9,186 nucleotides of DNA. Origin: DASPXY01 sp038227745 (GTDB lineage Bacteria > Planctomycetota > Planctomycetia > Gemmatales > Gemmataceae). The DNA is taken from the NCBI GenBank assembly GCA_038227745.1, contig JBBRPS010000406.1, positions 1 to 9,186 of the forward strand. The letters run 5' to 3'. Every line of letters starts with the position of its first letter. The stretch's first letter is position 1. The notes under the pieces are model-generated. The model was not told the origin of the DNA. It searched no databases and saw only the letters and a program-made list of their open reading frames with translations. This document shows positions 1 to 4,694 of this stretch, one piece after another. A program made the translations under genes and the position numbers.

Positions 1-10
1 AAGTTCTCGG

Positions 11-49
11 GGGCCAGGTGTCACGCAGGACGCCTGGCCCTTTTTCTTT
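11..49 (+). terminator. Rho-independent terminator upstream of the tRNA array
   Basis: Bases 11-22 pair with 29-40 in a 12-bp stem with one G-U pair and a 6-nt loop, followed directly by a T-rich run (41-49). This is a textbook intrinsic terminator. It must end a transcript that begins left of the window, so it insulates the tRNA array that starts at 117. Confidence 0.85.
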
Positions 50-116
50 GGGCTGGTCGTCCGTGGCAGGGTGGAAGTGTCCGGAGCGTTCTTTGACAAC
101 CCGGTGAGTGACGAAA

Positions 117-187
117 GCACCCATGATGTAGTGGTAGCCTGCCTGCTTCCCAAGCAGGGTGTGCGGGTTCAACTCCCGCTGGGTGCT
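117..187 (+). tRNA. tRNA-Gly (anticodon CCC)
   Basis: The acceptor GCACCCA (117-123) pairs fully with TGGGTGC (180-186). The anticodon stem 142-146/154-158 has loop TTCCCAA, giving anticodon CCC (149-151), which reads GGG. The T-stem GCGGG/CCCGC encloses TTCAACT. The discriminator is T187, as expected for glycine, and no CCA is encoded. The D-stem is weak (126-129/137-140, one mismatch). This is the first gene of the array. It is a diverged duplicate of the Gly(GCC) gene at 1240-1310, with which it shares the whole D-arm and T-loop. Confidence 0.9.
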
Positions 188-254
188 CTGGCGACCGTAG
201 CCCAACCGTTGGAGCTTACACACACGATGGGTTCGATTCCCATCATCTCAACCA
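188..254 (+). other. tRNA-like fragment: 3' half with T-arm, acceptor strand and encoded CCA
   Basis: Bases 227-243 form a perfect T-arm (ATGGG, loop TTCGATT, CCCAT). A 7-nt acceptor strand CATCTCA (244-250), a discriminator A (251) and CCA (252-254) follow with exactly the spacing of a tRNA 3' half. The preceding 188-226 has a D-arm-like hairpin (CCAA/TTGG) but no anticodon stem, and nothing in it pairs with the acceptor strand. It therefore does not fold into an ordinary tRNA. The complementary acceptor strand lies just downstream (260-265). It is either half of a permuted tRNA gene or a decayed tRNA remnant. It is the only place in the array where CCA is encoded. Confidence 0.5.
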
Positions 255-258
255 TTTC

Positions 259-299
259 AGAGATGAAGCCTGGAGGCAGGCACAGACCTCGAAAGTCTG
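259..299 (+). other. tRNA-like 5' half with a CGA anticodon
   Basis: Spacing is that of a tRNA 5' half: acceptor-like strand AGAGATG (259-265), two linking bases, D-stem GCCT/AGGC (268-271/278-281) with a short 6-nt loop containing GG, one base, then anticodon stem CAGAC/GTCTG around CTCGAAA (anticodon CGA at 290-292, Ser). No complementary acceptor strand or T-arm follows before the next gene at 338. Instead, GAGATG (260-265) is complementary to CATCTC (244-249) just upstream. A normal tRNA-Ser(CGA) exists at 423-508, and the upstream half carries A rather than the G discriminator usual for serine. Real product or relic is undecided. Confidence 0.45.
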
Positions 300-337
300 G
301 TTACGACAGCTTCAAGAACTTGCACGGCCGCTGAACT

Positions 338-413
338 CGGGATGTAGGAAAGTCTGGTCGAATCCGCCTGGTTCGGGACCAGGAGAGCGCCGGTTCAAAT
401 CCGGCCATCCCGA
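338..413 (+). tRNA. tRNA-Pro (anticodon CGG)
   Basis: Acceptor CGGGATG (338-344) pairs with CATCCCG (406-412); discriminator A413. Anticodon stem CCTGG/CCAGG (367-371/379-383) with loop TTCGGGA gives CGG (374-376), reading CCG. The T-arm is GCCGG, TTCAAAT, CCGGC. The C1-G72 pair and A73 are the known proline identity features. No CCA is encoded. Confidence 0.92.
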
Positions 414-422
414 CTGATACAC

Positions 423-508
423 GGAAGGGCAAGCCAACTGGCGATGGCACCGCACTCGAAATGCGGCGAGGCCCCCGGCCCTTGAGGGTTCGACTCCCTC
501 TCCTTCCG
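423..508 (+). tRNA. tRNA-Ser (anticodon CGA)
   Basis: A class II tRNA of 86 nt. Acceptor GGAAGGG (423-429) pairs with TCCTTCC (501-507). The anticodon stem CCGCA/TGCGG with loop CTCGAAA gives CGA (457-459), reading TCG. A long variable arm (467-483) and T-arm GAGGG/CCCTC follow. Discriminator G508 is the base required by seryl-tRNA synthetase. No CCA is encoded. Confidence 0.92.
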
Positions 509-520
509 CTGCGAATGGAC

Positions 521-593
521 AGCGCGTTCGGCGTCGGGTGACGCCCCCTGTCTCTCGAACAGGCTCAGAGGGGTTCGACTCCCCTACGCGCTA
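521..593 (+). tRNA. tRNA-Glu (anticodon CTC)
   Basis: Acceptor AGCGCGT (521-527) pairs with ACGCGCT (586-592). D-stem GGCG/CGCC (530-533/542-545), anticodon stem CCTGT/ACAGG with loop CTCTCGA gives CTC (554-556), reading GAG. T-arm is AGGGG/CCCCT. Discriminator is A593. Base 37 is G, where most tRNA-Glu have A, and the A1-T72 acceptor end is uncommon, so function is probable but not certain. No CCA is encoded. Confidence 0.85.
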
Positions 594-622
594 CTTTCGA
601 GTCCGGCCTCGGCTACTCGAAT

Positions 623-694
623 GCCCCGGTGGTGAAACGGACATCACACCACTTTGCGAAGGTGGAGGCCCTGGTTCGATTCCAGGCTGGGGTA
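623..694 (+). tRNA. tRNA-Arg (anticodon GCG)
   Basis: Acceptor GCCCCGG (623-629) pairs with CTGGGGT (687-693) with two G-T wobbles. D-stem GTGA/TCAC (632-635/644-647), anticodon stem CCACT/GGTGG with loop TTGCGAA gives GCG (656-658), reading CGC and CGT. T-arm is CCTGG/CCAGG. The D-loop has A directly after the GG pair (A641, position 20), the main arginine identity base, and C35 is present. G34 is unusual: bacteria normally decode CGC with ACG modified to inosine. No CCA is encoded. Confidence 0.8.
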
Positions 695-699
695 CTGCT

Positions 700-770
700 G
701 TCTTCGGAGCGTGCTGGAAGCACGCCATCGTCCGAAGGTGGAAGGCCAGGTTCGACTCCTGGCGGAGACA
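700..770 (+). tRNA. tRNA-Arg (anticodon CCG)
   Basis: Acceptor GTCTTCG (700-706) pairs with CGGAGAC (763-769) with one T-G; discriminator A770. D-stem GCGT/ACGC (709-712/722-725), anticodon stem CCATC/GGTGG (725-729/737-741) with loop GTCCGAA gives CCG (732-734), reading CGG. Base 725 would be needed by both stems, so position 26 is missing. A718 after GG fits the arginine A20 element. T-arm CCAGG/CCTGG is perfect. No CCA is encoded. It begins five bases after the preceding tRNA. Confidence 0.78.
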
Positions 771-772
771 CT

Positions 773-792
773 CGGGAGGCCATGGCCTCCCG
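773..792 (+). repeat. 20-bp perfect palindrome in a tRNA spacer
   Basis: Bases 773-782 are the exact reverse complement of 783-792. This fills nearly the whole 26-nt gap between Arg(CCG) and Lys(CTT). No T-run follows, so it is more likely an RNA processing or stability hairpin in the array transcript, or a protein site, than a terminator. Confidence 0.6.
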
Positions 793-796
793 GATC

Positions 797-869
<73 letters not shown>

Positions 870-872
870 CAG

Positions 873-945
873 GCCGGCGAAGCTCAACTGGTCGAGCAGC
901 GCTCTCGTAAGGCGAAGGGTGTGGGTTCAACTCCCACCGCTGGCT
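873..945 (+). tRNA. tRNA-Thr (anticodon CGT)
   Basis: Acceptor GCCGGCG (873-879) pairs with CGCTGGC (938-944), one G-T. D-stem GCTC/GAGC, anticodon stem GCGCT/GGCGA (first pair mismatched) with loop CTCGTAA gives CGT (906-908), reading ACG. T-arm is GTGGG/CCCAC. Discriminator T945. No CCA is encoded. Only three bases separate it from tRNA-Lys. Confidence 0.88.
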
Positions 946-954
946 CTTGAAAAG

Positions 955-1026
955 GACGCCGGGGCCGGACGGCCAGGCGGTCGGCTGCAACTCGACTCGA
1001 AGCAGGTTCGACTCCTGCCGGCGTCT
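955..1026 (+). tRNA. tRNA-Cys (anticodon GCA)
   Basis: Acceptor GACGCCG (955-961) pairs perfectly with CGGCGTC (1019-1025). Anticodon stem GTCGG/TCGAC (980-984/992-996) with loop CTGCAAC gives GCA (987-989). T-arm GCAGG/CCTGC. Discriminator T1026 is the key cysteine identity base. The D-arm is weak, three pairs (964-966/976-978), and bases 8-9 are GG instead of the usual TA. No CCA is encoded. Confidence 0.87.
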
Positions 1027-1039
1027 CTGCTCGATCGAT

Positions 1040-1112
1040 TCCGGTGTAGCTCAGATGGTAGAGCGGCTCGCTGAAAACGAGCAGGCCACTGGTTCGAGTC
1101 CAGTCGCCGGAA
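1040..1112 (+). tRNA. tRNA-Phe (anticodon GAA)
   Basis: Acceptor TCCGGTG (1040-1046) pairs with CGCCGGA (1105-1111), one T-G. D-stem GCTC/GAGC with AGATGGTA, anticodon stem GCTCG/CGAGC with loop CTGAAAA gives GAA (1073-1075). T-arm ACTGG/CCAGT. Discriminator A1112. All features are canonical apart from the missing CCA. Confidence 0.94.
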
Positions 1113-1142
1113 CTGGCACCCGTCGCCCGACGGACGCAGCTT

Positions 1143-1212
1143 ACAAACTTGCTGATTGGTTCAGCGCCAGATTTCGGATCTGGAGGAGCCGGTTCAAATC
1201 CGGTAACTCGTG
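1143..1212 (+). tRNA. tRNA-Arg-like gene (anticodon TCG) with damaged acceptor stem
   Basis: D-arm GCTG/CAGC (1151-1154/1162-1165), anticodon stem CCAGA/TCTGG with loop TTTCGGA (anticodon TCG, 1174-1176, reading CGA and CGG) and T-arm GCCGG/CCGGT (1188-1192/1200-1204) are all good. The acceptor fails: 1143-1149 pairs with 1205-1211 at only four of seven positions. The D-loop has T after GG (T1160) where arginine tRNAs have A20. A gene in decay or a fragment joined to foreign sequence is likely; a working but unusual tRNA is possible. Confidence 0.55.
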
Positions 1213-1239
1213 GCTGCGGCGACTTGCACGGGGCCAAAT

Positions 1240-1310
1240 GCGTCCATGATGTAGCGGTAGCCTGCTACCTTGCCATGGTAGACGTGTGGGTTCAACTCCC
1301 GCTGGACGCT
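1240..1310 (+). tRNA. tRNA-Gly (anticodon GCC)
   Basis: Acceptor GCGTCCA (1240-1246) pairs perfectly with TGGACGC (1303-1309). Anticodon stem CTACC/GGTAG with loop TTGCCAT gives GCC (1272-1274), reading GGC and GGT. T-arm GTGGG/CCCGC with TTCAACT. Discriminator T1310. It is a paralogue of Gly(CCC) at 117, with the same odd D-arm and the same related sequence downstream. It is the last whole tRNA of the array. No CCA is encoded. Confidence 0.92.
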
Positions 1311-1350
1311 CTGTGGTCGTACCCAATGGTATGAGCTTACACACAATGGT
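1311..1350 (+). other. Diverged copy of the tRNA-like sequence that follows Gly(CCC)
   Basis: Bases 1311-1347 resemble 188-226: both begin CTCTG and both contain GAGCTTACACACA after a D-arm-like hairpin (here TACC/GGTA at 1320-1331). No T-arm follows here. It looks like a truncated copy left by duplication of the Gly tRNA plus its downstream sequence. Function unknown. Confidence 0.45.
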
Positions 1351-1366
1351 TAGTGCGGCTTGAAAA

Positions 1367-1516
1367 CCCGGTGGTGTCCCGGCAATGTTGCCCAACCTCG
1401 GGACGCCAGGTTTTTCTGCGGCCGGATGCAGCGCCGACTTTTCGGCGCCGGCGCAGCAACCGCTTGCCCAGTTCAGGCTTACGGCATCTTGGCAACATTG
1501 CCGGGACACCACCGGG
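1367..1516. repeat. 150-bp element with 26-bp terminal inverted repeats
   Basis: Bases 1367-1392 are the exact reverse complement of 1491-1516. Inside is a further 7-bp hairpin (1431-1437/1442-1448). There is no coding sequence I trust and no clear target-site duplication beside the ends. The size and structure fit a MITE-like or REP-like non-autonomous element. The GGTGTCCCG at its left end recurs at 1556-1564, which suggests a family of such sequences in this genome. Confidence 0.6.
1372..1415 (+). terminator. Probable terminator at the end of the tRNA array
   Basis: Bases 1372-1381 pair with 1399-1408 (10 bp, one T-G). The loop contains its own small hairpin GGCAATGTTGCC, and the structure is followed by GG and TTTTT (1411-1415). 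It stands 62 bases after the last tRNA and fits the end of a polycistronic tRNA transcript. The 5' arm is also part of the longer inverted repeat 1367-1392/1491-1516, so the two foldings exclude each other. Confidence 0.5.
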
Positions 1517-1700
1517 GGTCTCGCCCCGGCGAGTATCCTTGCCCCCAAATCCGTAGGTGTCCCGCCACGCGCGGCGCATCGCCGCGCAGCAGTATTCGGG
1601 TTCGCCAATTTTCCTCAAAGGGCGGCCACCCGGGCCGACCACAACTTGGCGAGCTGTAGCAGTAGAAGACGCGCGGGCGCGAAACGGTGCCGGAATTCCT
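1517..1700. other. Gene-free repeat-like spacer with a GC hairpin
   Basis: No credible gene lies here. GGTGTCCCG at 1556-1564 repeats the end of the neighbouring inverted-repeat element, and GCGCGGCG (1569-1576) pairs with CGCCGCGC (1580-1587) across a CAT loop. The rest, up to the promoter at 1701, shows no structure I recognise. Confidence 0.5.
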
Positions 1701-1729
1701 TTGCGAAGTCCCGGGCCGGGTTCTACAAT
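1701..1729 (+). promoter_or_regulatory. Sigma-70-type promoter for the zinc-ribbon gene
   Basis: TTGCGA (1701-1706) and TACAAT (1724-1729) are separated by 17 bases, near-consensus -35 and -10 boxes. Transcription would start near 1736 and give a leader of about 65 bases to the ATG at 1801. Confidence 0.55.
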
Positions 1730-1800
1730 AGCACGGGATTCATCGGCGGCGCCCAGAACGACTCCCGAACCGCACGGAGCCCTTGCAGGAGTTTCGTCCC

Positions 1801-2592
1801 ATGCCTGTCTACACGATCTGTCCGACCTGCAGTGCCGGCTACAACCTCAACGACGTCCTGCGCGGCAAGAAGGTCCTGTGCAAGAGCTGCAACGCGGCCT
1901 TCGTCGTCGCCGAGGCGCTCCGCGTGCCGGCCCTCGTCGCCGCGCCCGCGGCGCAGGTTGCGGCCCCGGCCCCTCCGGCCGACCGCCCAATGGCGGACGA
2001 CCTCGGCCTGGCGTTCGTCAACCTGGAACTGACCGACCCGCCGCCGGCGCCGCGACCTGCCGCCCGGGCGGTCCCCCAGCTGGCCGAACCGCTCCTGATG
2101 GCGCAGCCGTACCAGGCGGAGGTCGAACCGGAGCCCATCCCGGTTGCGCAGTATGCCGACCCCCACGAAGCGGAATGGTCGGACTCCCCCAGGCCGCGGC
2201 CCCGGCGCCGCCGGCAGGAGCGGGAGGGCCGGGGACTATCCGGCGGTGCCCTGGCCGCGCTGATCGCCACCCCGATCCTCCTGTTGCTCGCGATCGGCCT
2301 CGTGATCTGGTGGGTCAACCGGCCGCTGCCGCCGCTCGACGACCCGCTGCTGCCGCCCGACGCCTTCGAGAACCGTCGGCCCGGGTTCCTCAATCCGCAA
2401 CCCGCGGTGATGCAGCCGGGCTTCCGCCCCGGGGTGCCGATCATCATCCCGCCGCCGCGGTTTAACCAGCCGCAGATCAACCCGCCGCGCTTCAACCCGC
2501 CGCCGTTCCAACCGCCGGTGTTCCAGCCGCCGCGCTTCCAGCCGCCGCGGTTCAACCCGCCGGTCATCCGGCCGCCCGTCCGGATCCGCTGA
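1801..2592 (+). CDS. Zinc-ribbon, single-pass membrane protein with Pro/Phe-repeat tail
   Basis: 263 residues. An N-terminal zinc ribbon is seen from C7-P-T-C10 and C27-K-S-C30, of the MJ0042 kind found at the start of many planctomycete proteins. A low-complexity Ala/Pro linker (about 40-130) and an Arg-rich stretch (131-144) follow, then one hydrophobic helix (about 149-172, LIATPILLLLAIGLVIWW) and a tail (216-263) built of short units such as PPRFN and PPFQ. By the positive-inside rule the zinc ribbon is probably cytoplasmic and the tail extracytoplasmic. The start at 1801 is chosen because AGGAG (1787-1791) lies nine bases upstream, a rare good ribosome site in this window; an in-frame TTG at 1783 is less likely. 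It has its own promoter and converges on the next gene. Function is unknown; a structural or envelope role is only a guess. Confidence 0.85.
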   Translation: MPVYTICPTCSAGYNLNDVLRGKKVLCKSCNAAFVVAEALRVPALVAAPAAQVAAPAPPADRPMADDLGLAFVNLELTDPPPAPRPAARAVPQLAEPLLMAQPYQAEVEPEPIPVAQYADPHEAEWSDSPRPRPRRRRQEREGRGLSGGALAALIATPILLLLAIGLVIWWVNRPLPPLDDPLLPPDAFENRRPGFLNPQPAVMQPGFRPGVPIIIPPPRFNQPQINPPRFNPPPFQPPVFQPPRFQPPRFNPPVIRPPVRIR

Positions 2593-2604
2593 GCGCGAAG
2601 TCAG

Positions 2605-2636
2605 GCCGTCGGGCAAGCGGCCGCTTGCCCGACGGC
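2605..2636. terminator. Bidirectional hairpin between convergent genes
   Basis: Bases 2605-2620 are the perfect reverse complement of 2621-2636. It starts 13 bases after the stop of the zinc-ribbon gene and lies 18 bases beyond the stop of the opposite gene. On the + strand a pyrimidine-rich stretch with CCCTTTCCCTCTCTC follows, but no true T-run. The position suits termination of both convergent transcripts. Confidence 0.65.
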
Positions 2637-2654
2637 GATAACCCTTTCCCTCTC

Positions 2655-3407
2655 TCACGCATCCCGCGCCGCGGAGTAATAGACGTTCGGCCCGTCCAGG
2701 AGGGCATACTCCGGCTCGGGCAGTTCTCCGTCGCCATCGAACTTGATCAGCCGCAGCAGCCCGCGCGTGTGCAGCTTCCGCAGGCCCTCGTGGAAGTCCT
2801 TCACGACCAGGTCGGGGTGCTTCTCGCGGACGGCGGCGAACAACTCGGGCAGCGGGCAACTGTTGAGCACACCGCCGGCGCGGCGCCGGTCCAGGTAGCC
2901 GAGCGCTTCCGGCCCCCAGGGCACGAGGGCCGCCGCGTCGTCCGGCACCTGCGGCACCGCCGCCCCGGCGCGCTTCAGCGACTCGAGGACGCGCTGACTG
3001 AGCACGTCCAGCCGCCGTGTGAGGTTCTGCACCTCTTCCGCCAGGCGTGTGCCCAGCGTCTGGAGTTGACCGCGGATCTCGGCCACCCAGACGGGCACGC
3101 CTTCCTGGGTCATCTGCAGCGCGGCGCGCAGCTCTTCCATCGCCCGCACGGGCGATTCGTTGTCGTGCAGGAACTCGACGCCTTTGGGGGTGATCCGCGC
3201 CCATTCGATGTTCGTCTTGCCCTTGTTCTCGGTCTGGGTCCGTTCGAGGAGGCCGTCGCGCAGGGCCTGTTCCGCCGCGGCGGCGTTGAGGCCGGCGCGG
3301 CTGGGGAAGAGGCCCGACAGCTTGCCGCTCTTGAAGAGGCGCTGCTCGCCCGACTCGGCGGCGGCCTGTTTCAGCGCGTCGATCAGGATCTGCTTGAGCT
3401 TGTCCAT
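2655..3407 (-). CDS. Hypothetical protein, probable winged-helix/coiled-coil/winged-helix
   Basis: 250 residues starting MDKLKQILID. Residues about 20-83 look like a winged helix: helices, then a turn with LRDGLLERT and a strand pair ending WARITPKGVEFL, a typical MarR/PadR-like wing pattern. Residues 87-147 are a heptad-like helical stretch (LQTLGTRLAEEVQNLTRRLDVLSQRV, given in part: AEEVQNLTRRLDVLSQ) expected to form a coiled coil. Residues about 178-235 again look like a helix-turn-helix with LRKLHTRGLLRLI. There is no signal peptide or membrane helix. The start at 3407 is preferred over an upstream in-frame ATG (3479) because the extra 24 codons are read from the CGGAC repeat. It is divergent from trpS. 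Family is not recognised; DNA binding is an inference from shape. Confidence 0.78.
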   Translation of the reverse strand: MDKLKQILIDALKQAAAESGEQRLFKSGKLSGLFPSRAGLNAAAAEQALRDGLLERTQTENKGKTNIEWARITPKGVEFLHDNESPVRAMEELRAALQMTQEGVPVWVAEIRGQLQTLGTRLAEEVQNLTRRLDVLSQRVLESLKRAGAAVPQVPDDAAALVPWGPEALGYLDRRRAGGVLNSCPLPELFAAVREKHPDLVVKDFHEGLRKLHTRGLLRLIKFDGDGELPEPEYALLDGPNVYYSAARDA

Positions 3408-3438
3408 GGTCCGTCGTCCGTGGTCCGTTGTCCGTGGC
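3405..3438. repeat. Short CGGAC tandem repeat at a gene start (copy 1)
   Basis: On the minus strand this reads as repeated GGAC-AAC/CAC units (CACGGACAACGGACCACGG and on to CCATGG) directly up to and including the ATG of the minus-strand gene at 3407. An inverted partner lies at the trpS start (3576-3602). Such simple GGACCAC/GGACAAC strings look like an interspersed repeat that supplied part of both gene starts. Confidence 0.6.
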
Positions 3439-3575
3439 CAGCCGTCGGGGGTCAGTGTACAGTGAGGAGAGGCGCACAAGCAGCGCGACTTTCAGGCCGG
3501 CGCGAACCCGGCGCCGCACGGCGGTGACAGACTCTGGGGACTCCTCGCACGGCCGCGGCGCGACCGTATCACGAT

Positions 3576-3602
3576 AACGGACCGACCATGGACAACGGAC
3601 CA
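3576..3602. repeat. Short CGGAC repeat at the trpS start (copy 2)
   Basis: AACGGACC, then CCATGGACAACGGACCAC, contains the trpS ATG (3588). It is in the opposite orientation to copy 1 at 3405-3438, so the roughly 180-bp divergent intergenic region is bracketed by the same repeat. It encodes the first residues of the TrpS N-terminal extension. Confidence 0.55.
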
Positions 3603-4643
3603 CATACCAGGGACCAGGGGCCGAAGCGCATCCTCAGCGGCGTGCAGCCGTCCGGCAAGCTGCACCTGGGCAACTACTTCGGCGCCATCCGCCAGCACAT
3701 CGCCCTGCAGGACGAGGGCCAGTGCTTCTACTTCATCGCCAACTACCACGCCCTGACGACCATCCGCGAGACGGCGAAGAAGCAAACCGAGGACACGAAG
3801 AAGTCCGCCGACCCCGGCGAACTGCTCCGCCAGTACACCCTCGACGTCGCCCTCGATTACCTGGCCCTCGGCCTCGACCCGAAGAAGGCCGTCTTCTTCC
3901 GCCAGTCCGATGTCCCCGAGGTGACCGAGCTGGCGTGGATCCTCGCCACGGTCACGAACATGGGGCTGCTCGAACGGGCCGTCTCCTACAAGGACAAGCT
4001 CGACAAGGGCATCGAGGCGAGCGTCGGCCTGTTCACCTACCCCGTGCTGATGGCCGCCGACATCCTCATCTACCGCTCGCACGTCGTCCCCGTCGGCCAC
4101 GACCAGGTGCAGCACCTGGAGATGACGCAGGACATCGCCGGCAAGTTCAACCGCGCCTTCGGCGAGGTCTTCCCCATCCCCAACTACCGGCTCACCAAGG
4201 AGTCGAAGGTGCCGGGGGTCGATGGCCAGAAGATGAGCAAATCGTACGGCAACACCATCGACATCTTCGCGGAGGGCAAGCCGCTGGAGCGGACGGTGAT
4301 GGGCATCAAGACCGACAGCACGCCGATGGGCCAGGCGCTCGACCCGGACAAATGCAACGTCTTCACGCTGTACAGCCTGTTCGCGAGTGACCCGGAGCGG
4401 GCGGCGCTGGCGGCGGACTACCGCGCTGGCAAGATCGGCTATGGCGGCGCGAAGAAGCTGCTCAAGGCGAAGATCGATGAGGCATTCGGCCCGACGCGGG
4501 AACGGCGGCGGCAGCTCGTTCAGGAGCCGGCGTACGTCGAGGACGTGCTGCGCGACGGGGCGAAGCGCGCCCGGGCCGAGGCGCAGAAGACGATGGAGTT
4601 GGTGCGCGCCGCAACGGGGCTGTCGGCGGGGGCGGTTCGCTGA
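3588..4643 (+). CDS. trpS: Tryptophanyl-tRNA synthetase
   Basis: 351 residues; joins tryptophan to tRNA-Trp using ATP (EC 6.1.1.2) in the cytoplasm. A class Ic synthetase: the HIGH-type motif is PSGKLHLGN (21-29), the substrate-site segment VPVGHDQVQHLEMT is at 167-180, and the KMSKS loop is exact at 215-219 within DGQKMSKSYGNT. Length fits the bacterial family (about 330-350). The family normally begins a few residues before RILSGVQPSG; here MDNGPHTRDQGP precedes it, an extension read from the CGGAC repeat, and no other ATG is available. No Shine-Dalgarno, T-box or trp leader is visible upstream; GATAAC at 3573-3578 could be a -10 box of a nearly leaderless transcript, but no -35 supports it. 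A hairpin follows the stop. Confidence 0.97.
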   Translation: MDNGPHTRDQGPKRILSGVQPSGKLHLGNYFGAIRQHIALQDEGQCFYFIANYHALTTIRETAKKQTEDTKKSADPGELLRQYTLDVALDYLALGLDPKKAVFFRQSDVPEVTELAWILATVTNMGLLERAVSYKDKLDKGIEASVGLFTYPVLMAADILIYRSHVVPVGHDQVQHLEMTQDIAGKFNRAFGEVFPIPNYRLTKESKVPGVDGQKMSKSYGNTIDIFAEGKPLERTVMGIKTDSTPMGQALDPDKCNVFTLYSLFASDPERAALAADYRAGKIGYGGAKKLLKAKIDEAFGPTRERRRQLVQEPAYVEDVLRDGAKRARAEAQKTMELVRAATGLSAGAVR

Positions 4644-4653
4644 GACGGGCGGC

Positions 4654-4681
4654 AAGCCCACCCGTCGCACCGGGTGGGCTT
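4654..4681 (+). terminator. Hairpin between trpS and the FAD/Fe-S gene
   Basis: AAGCCCACCCG (4654-4664) pairs perfectly with CGGGTGGGCTT (4671-4681), loop of six. It starts 11 bases after the trpS stop. There is no T-run, so termination would be weak or Rho-dependent; it may instead mark the boundary of trpS mRNA or permit read-through to the next gene 14 bases later. Confidence 0.5.
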
Positions 4682-4694
4682 CGCGACAACGCGC

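Noticed and set aside
93..98. TTGACA, a perfect -35 box just before the first tRNA.
   Set aside because: A -10 box at normal spacing would fall at 115-121, inside the tRNA-Gly gene, and no TATAAT-like sequence is there. The array promoter remains unidentified.
1353..1659. Overlapping open frames in three readings over the inverted-repeat element.
   Set aside because: They cross the inverted repeats and hairpins, lack start signals and resemble no family; they reflect GC richness.
1557..2465. Open frames overlapping the zinc-ribbon gene on both strands.
   Set aside because: The frame from 1801 has CxxC pairs, a membrane helix, a ribosome site and a promoter; the others are Arg/Pro/Ala-rich shadows.
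4674..4694. GTG at 4674 as the start of the FAD/Fe-S gene.
   Set aside because: It lies in the 3' arm of the trpS hairpin and adds seven residues (VGFATTR-like) without family support; the ATG at 4695 is more plausible.
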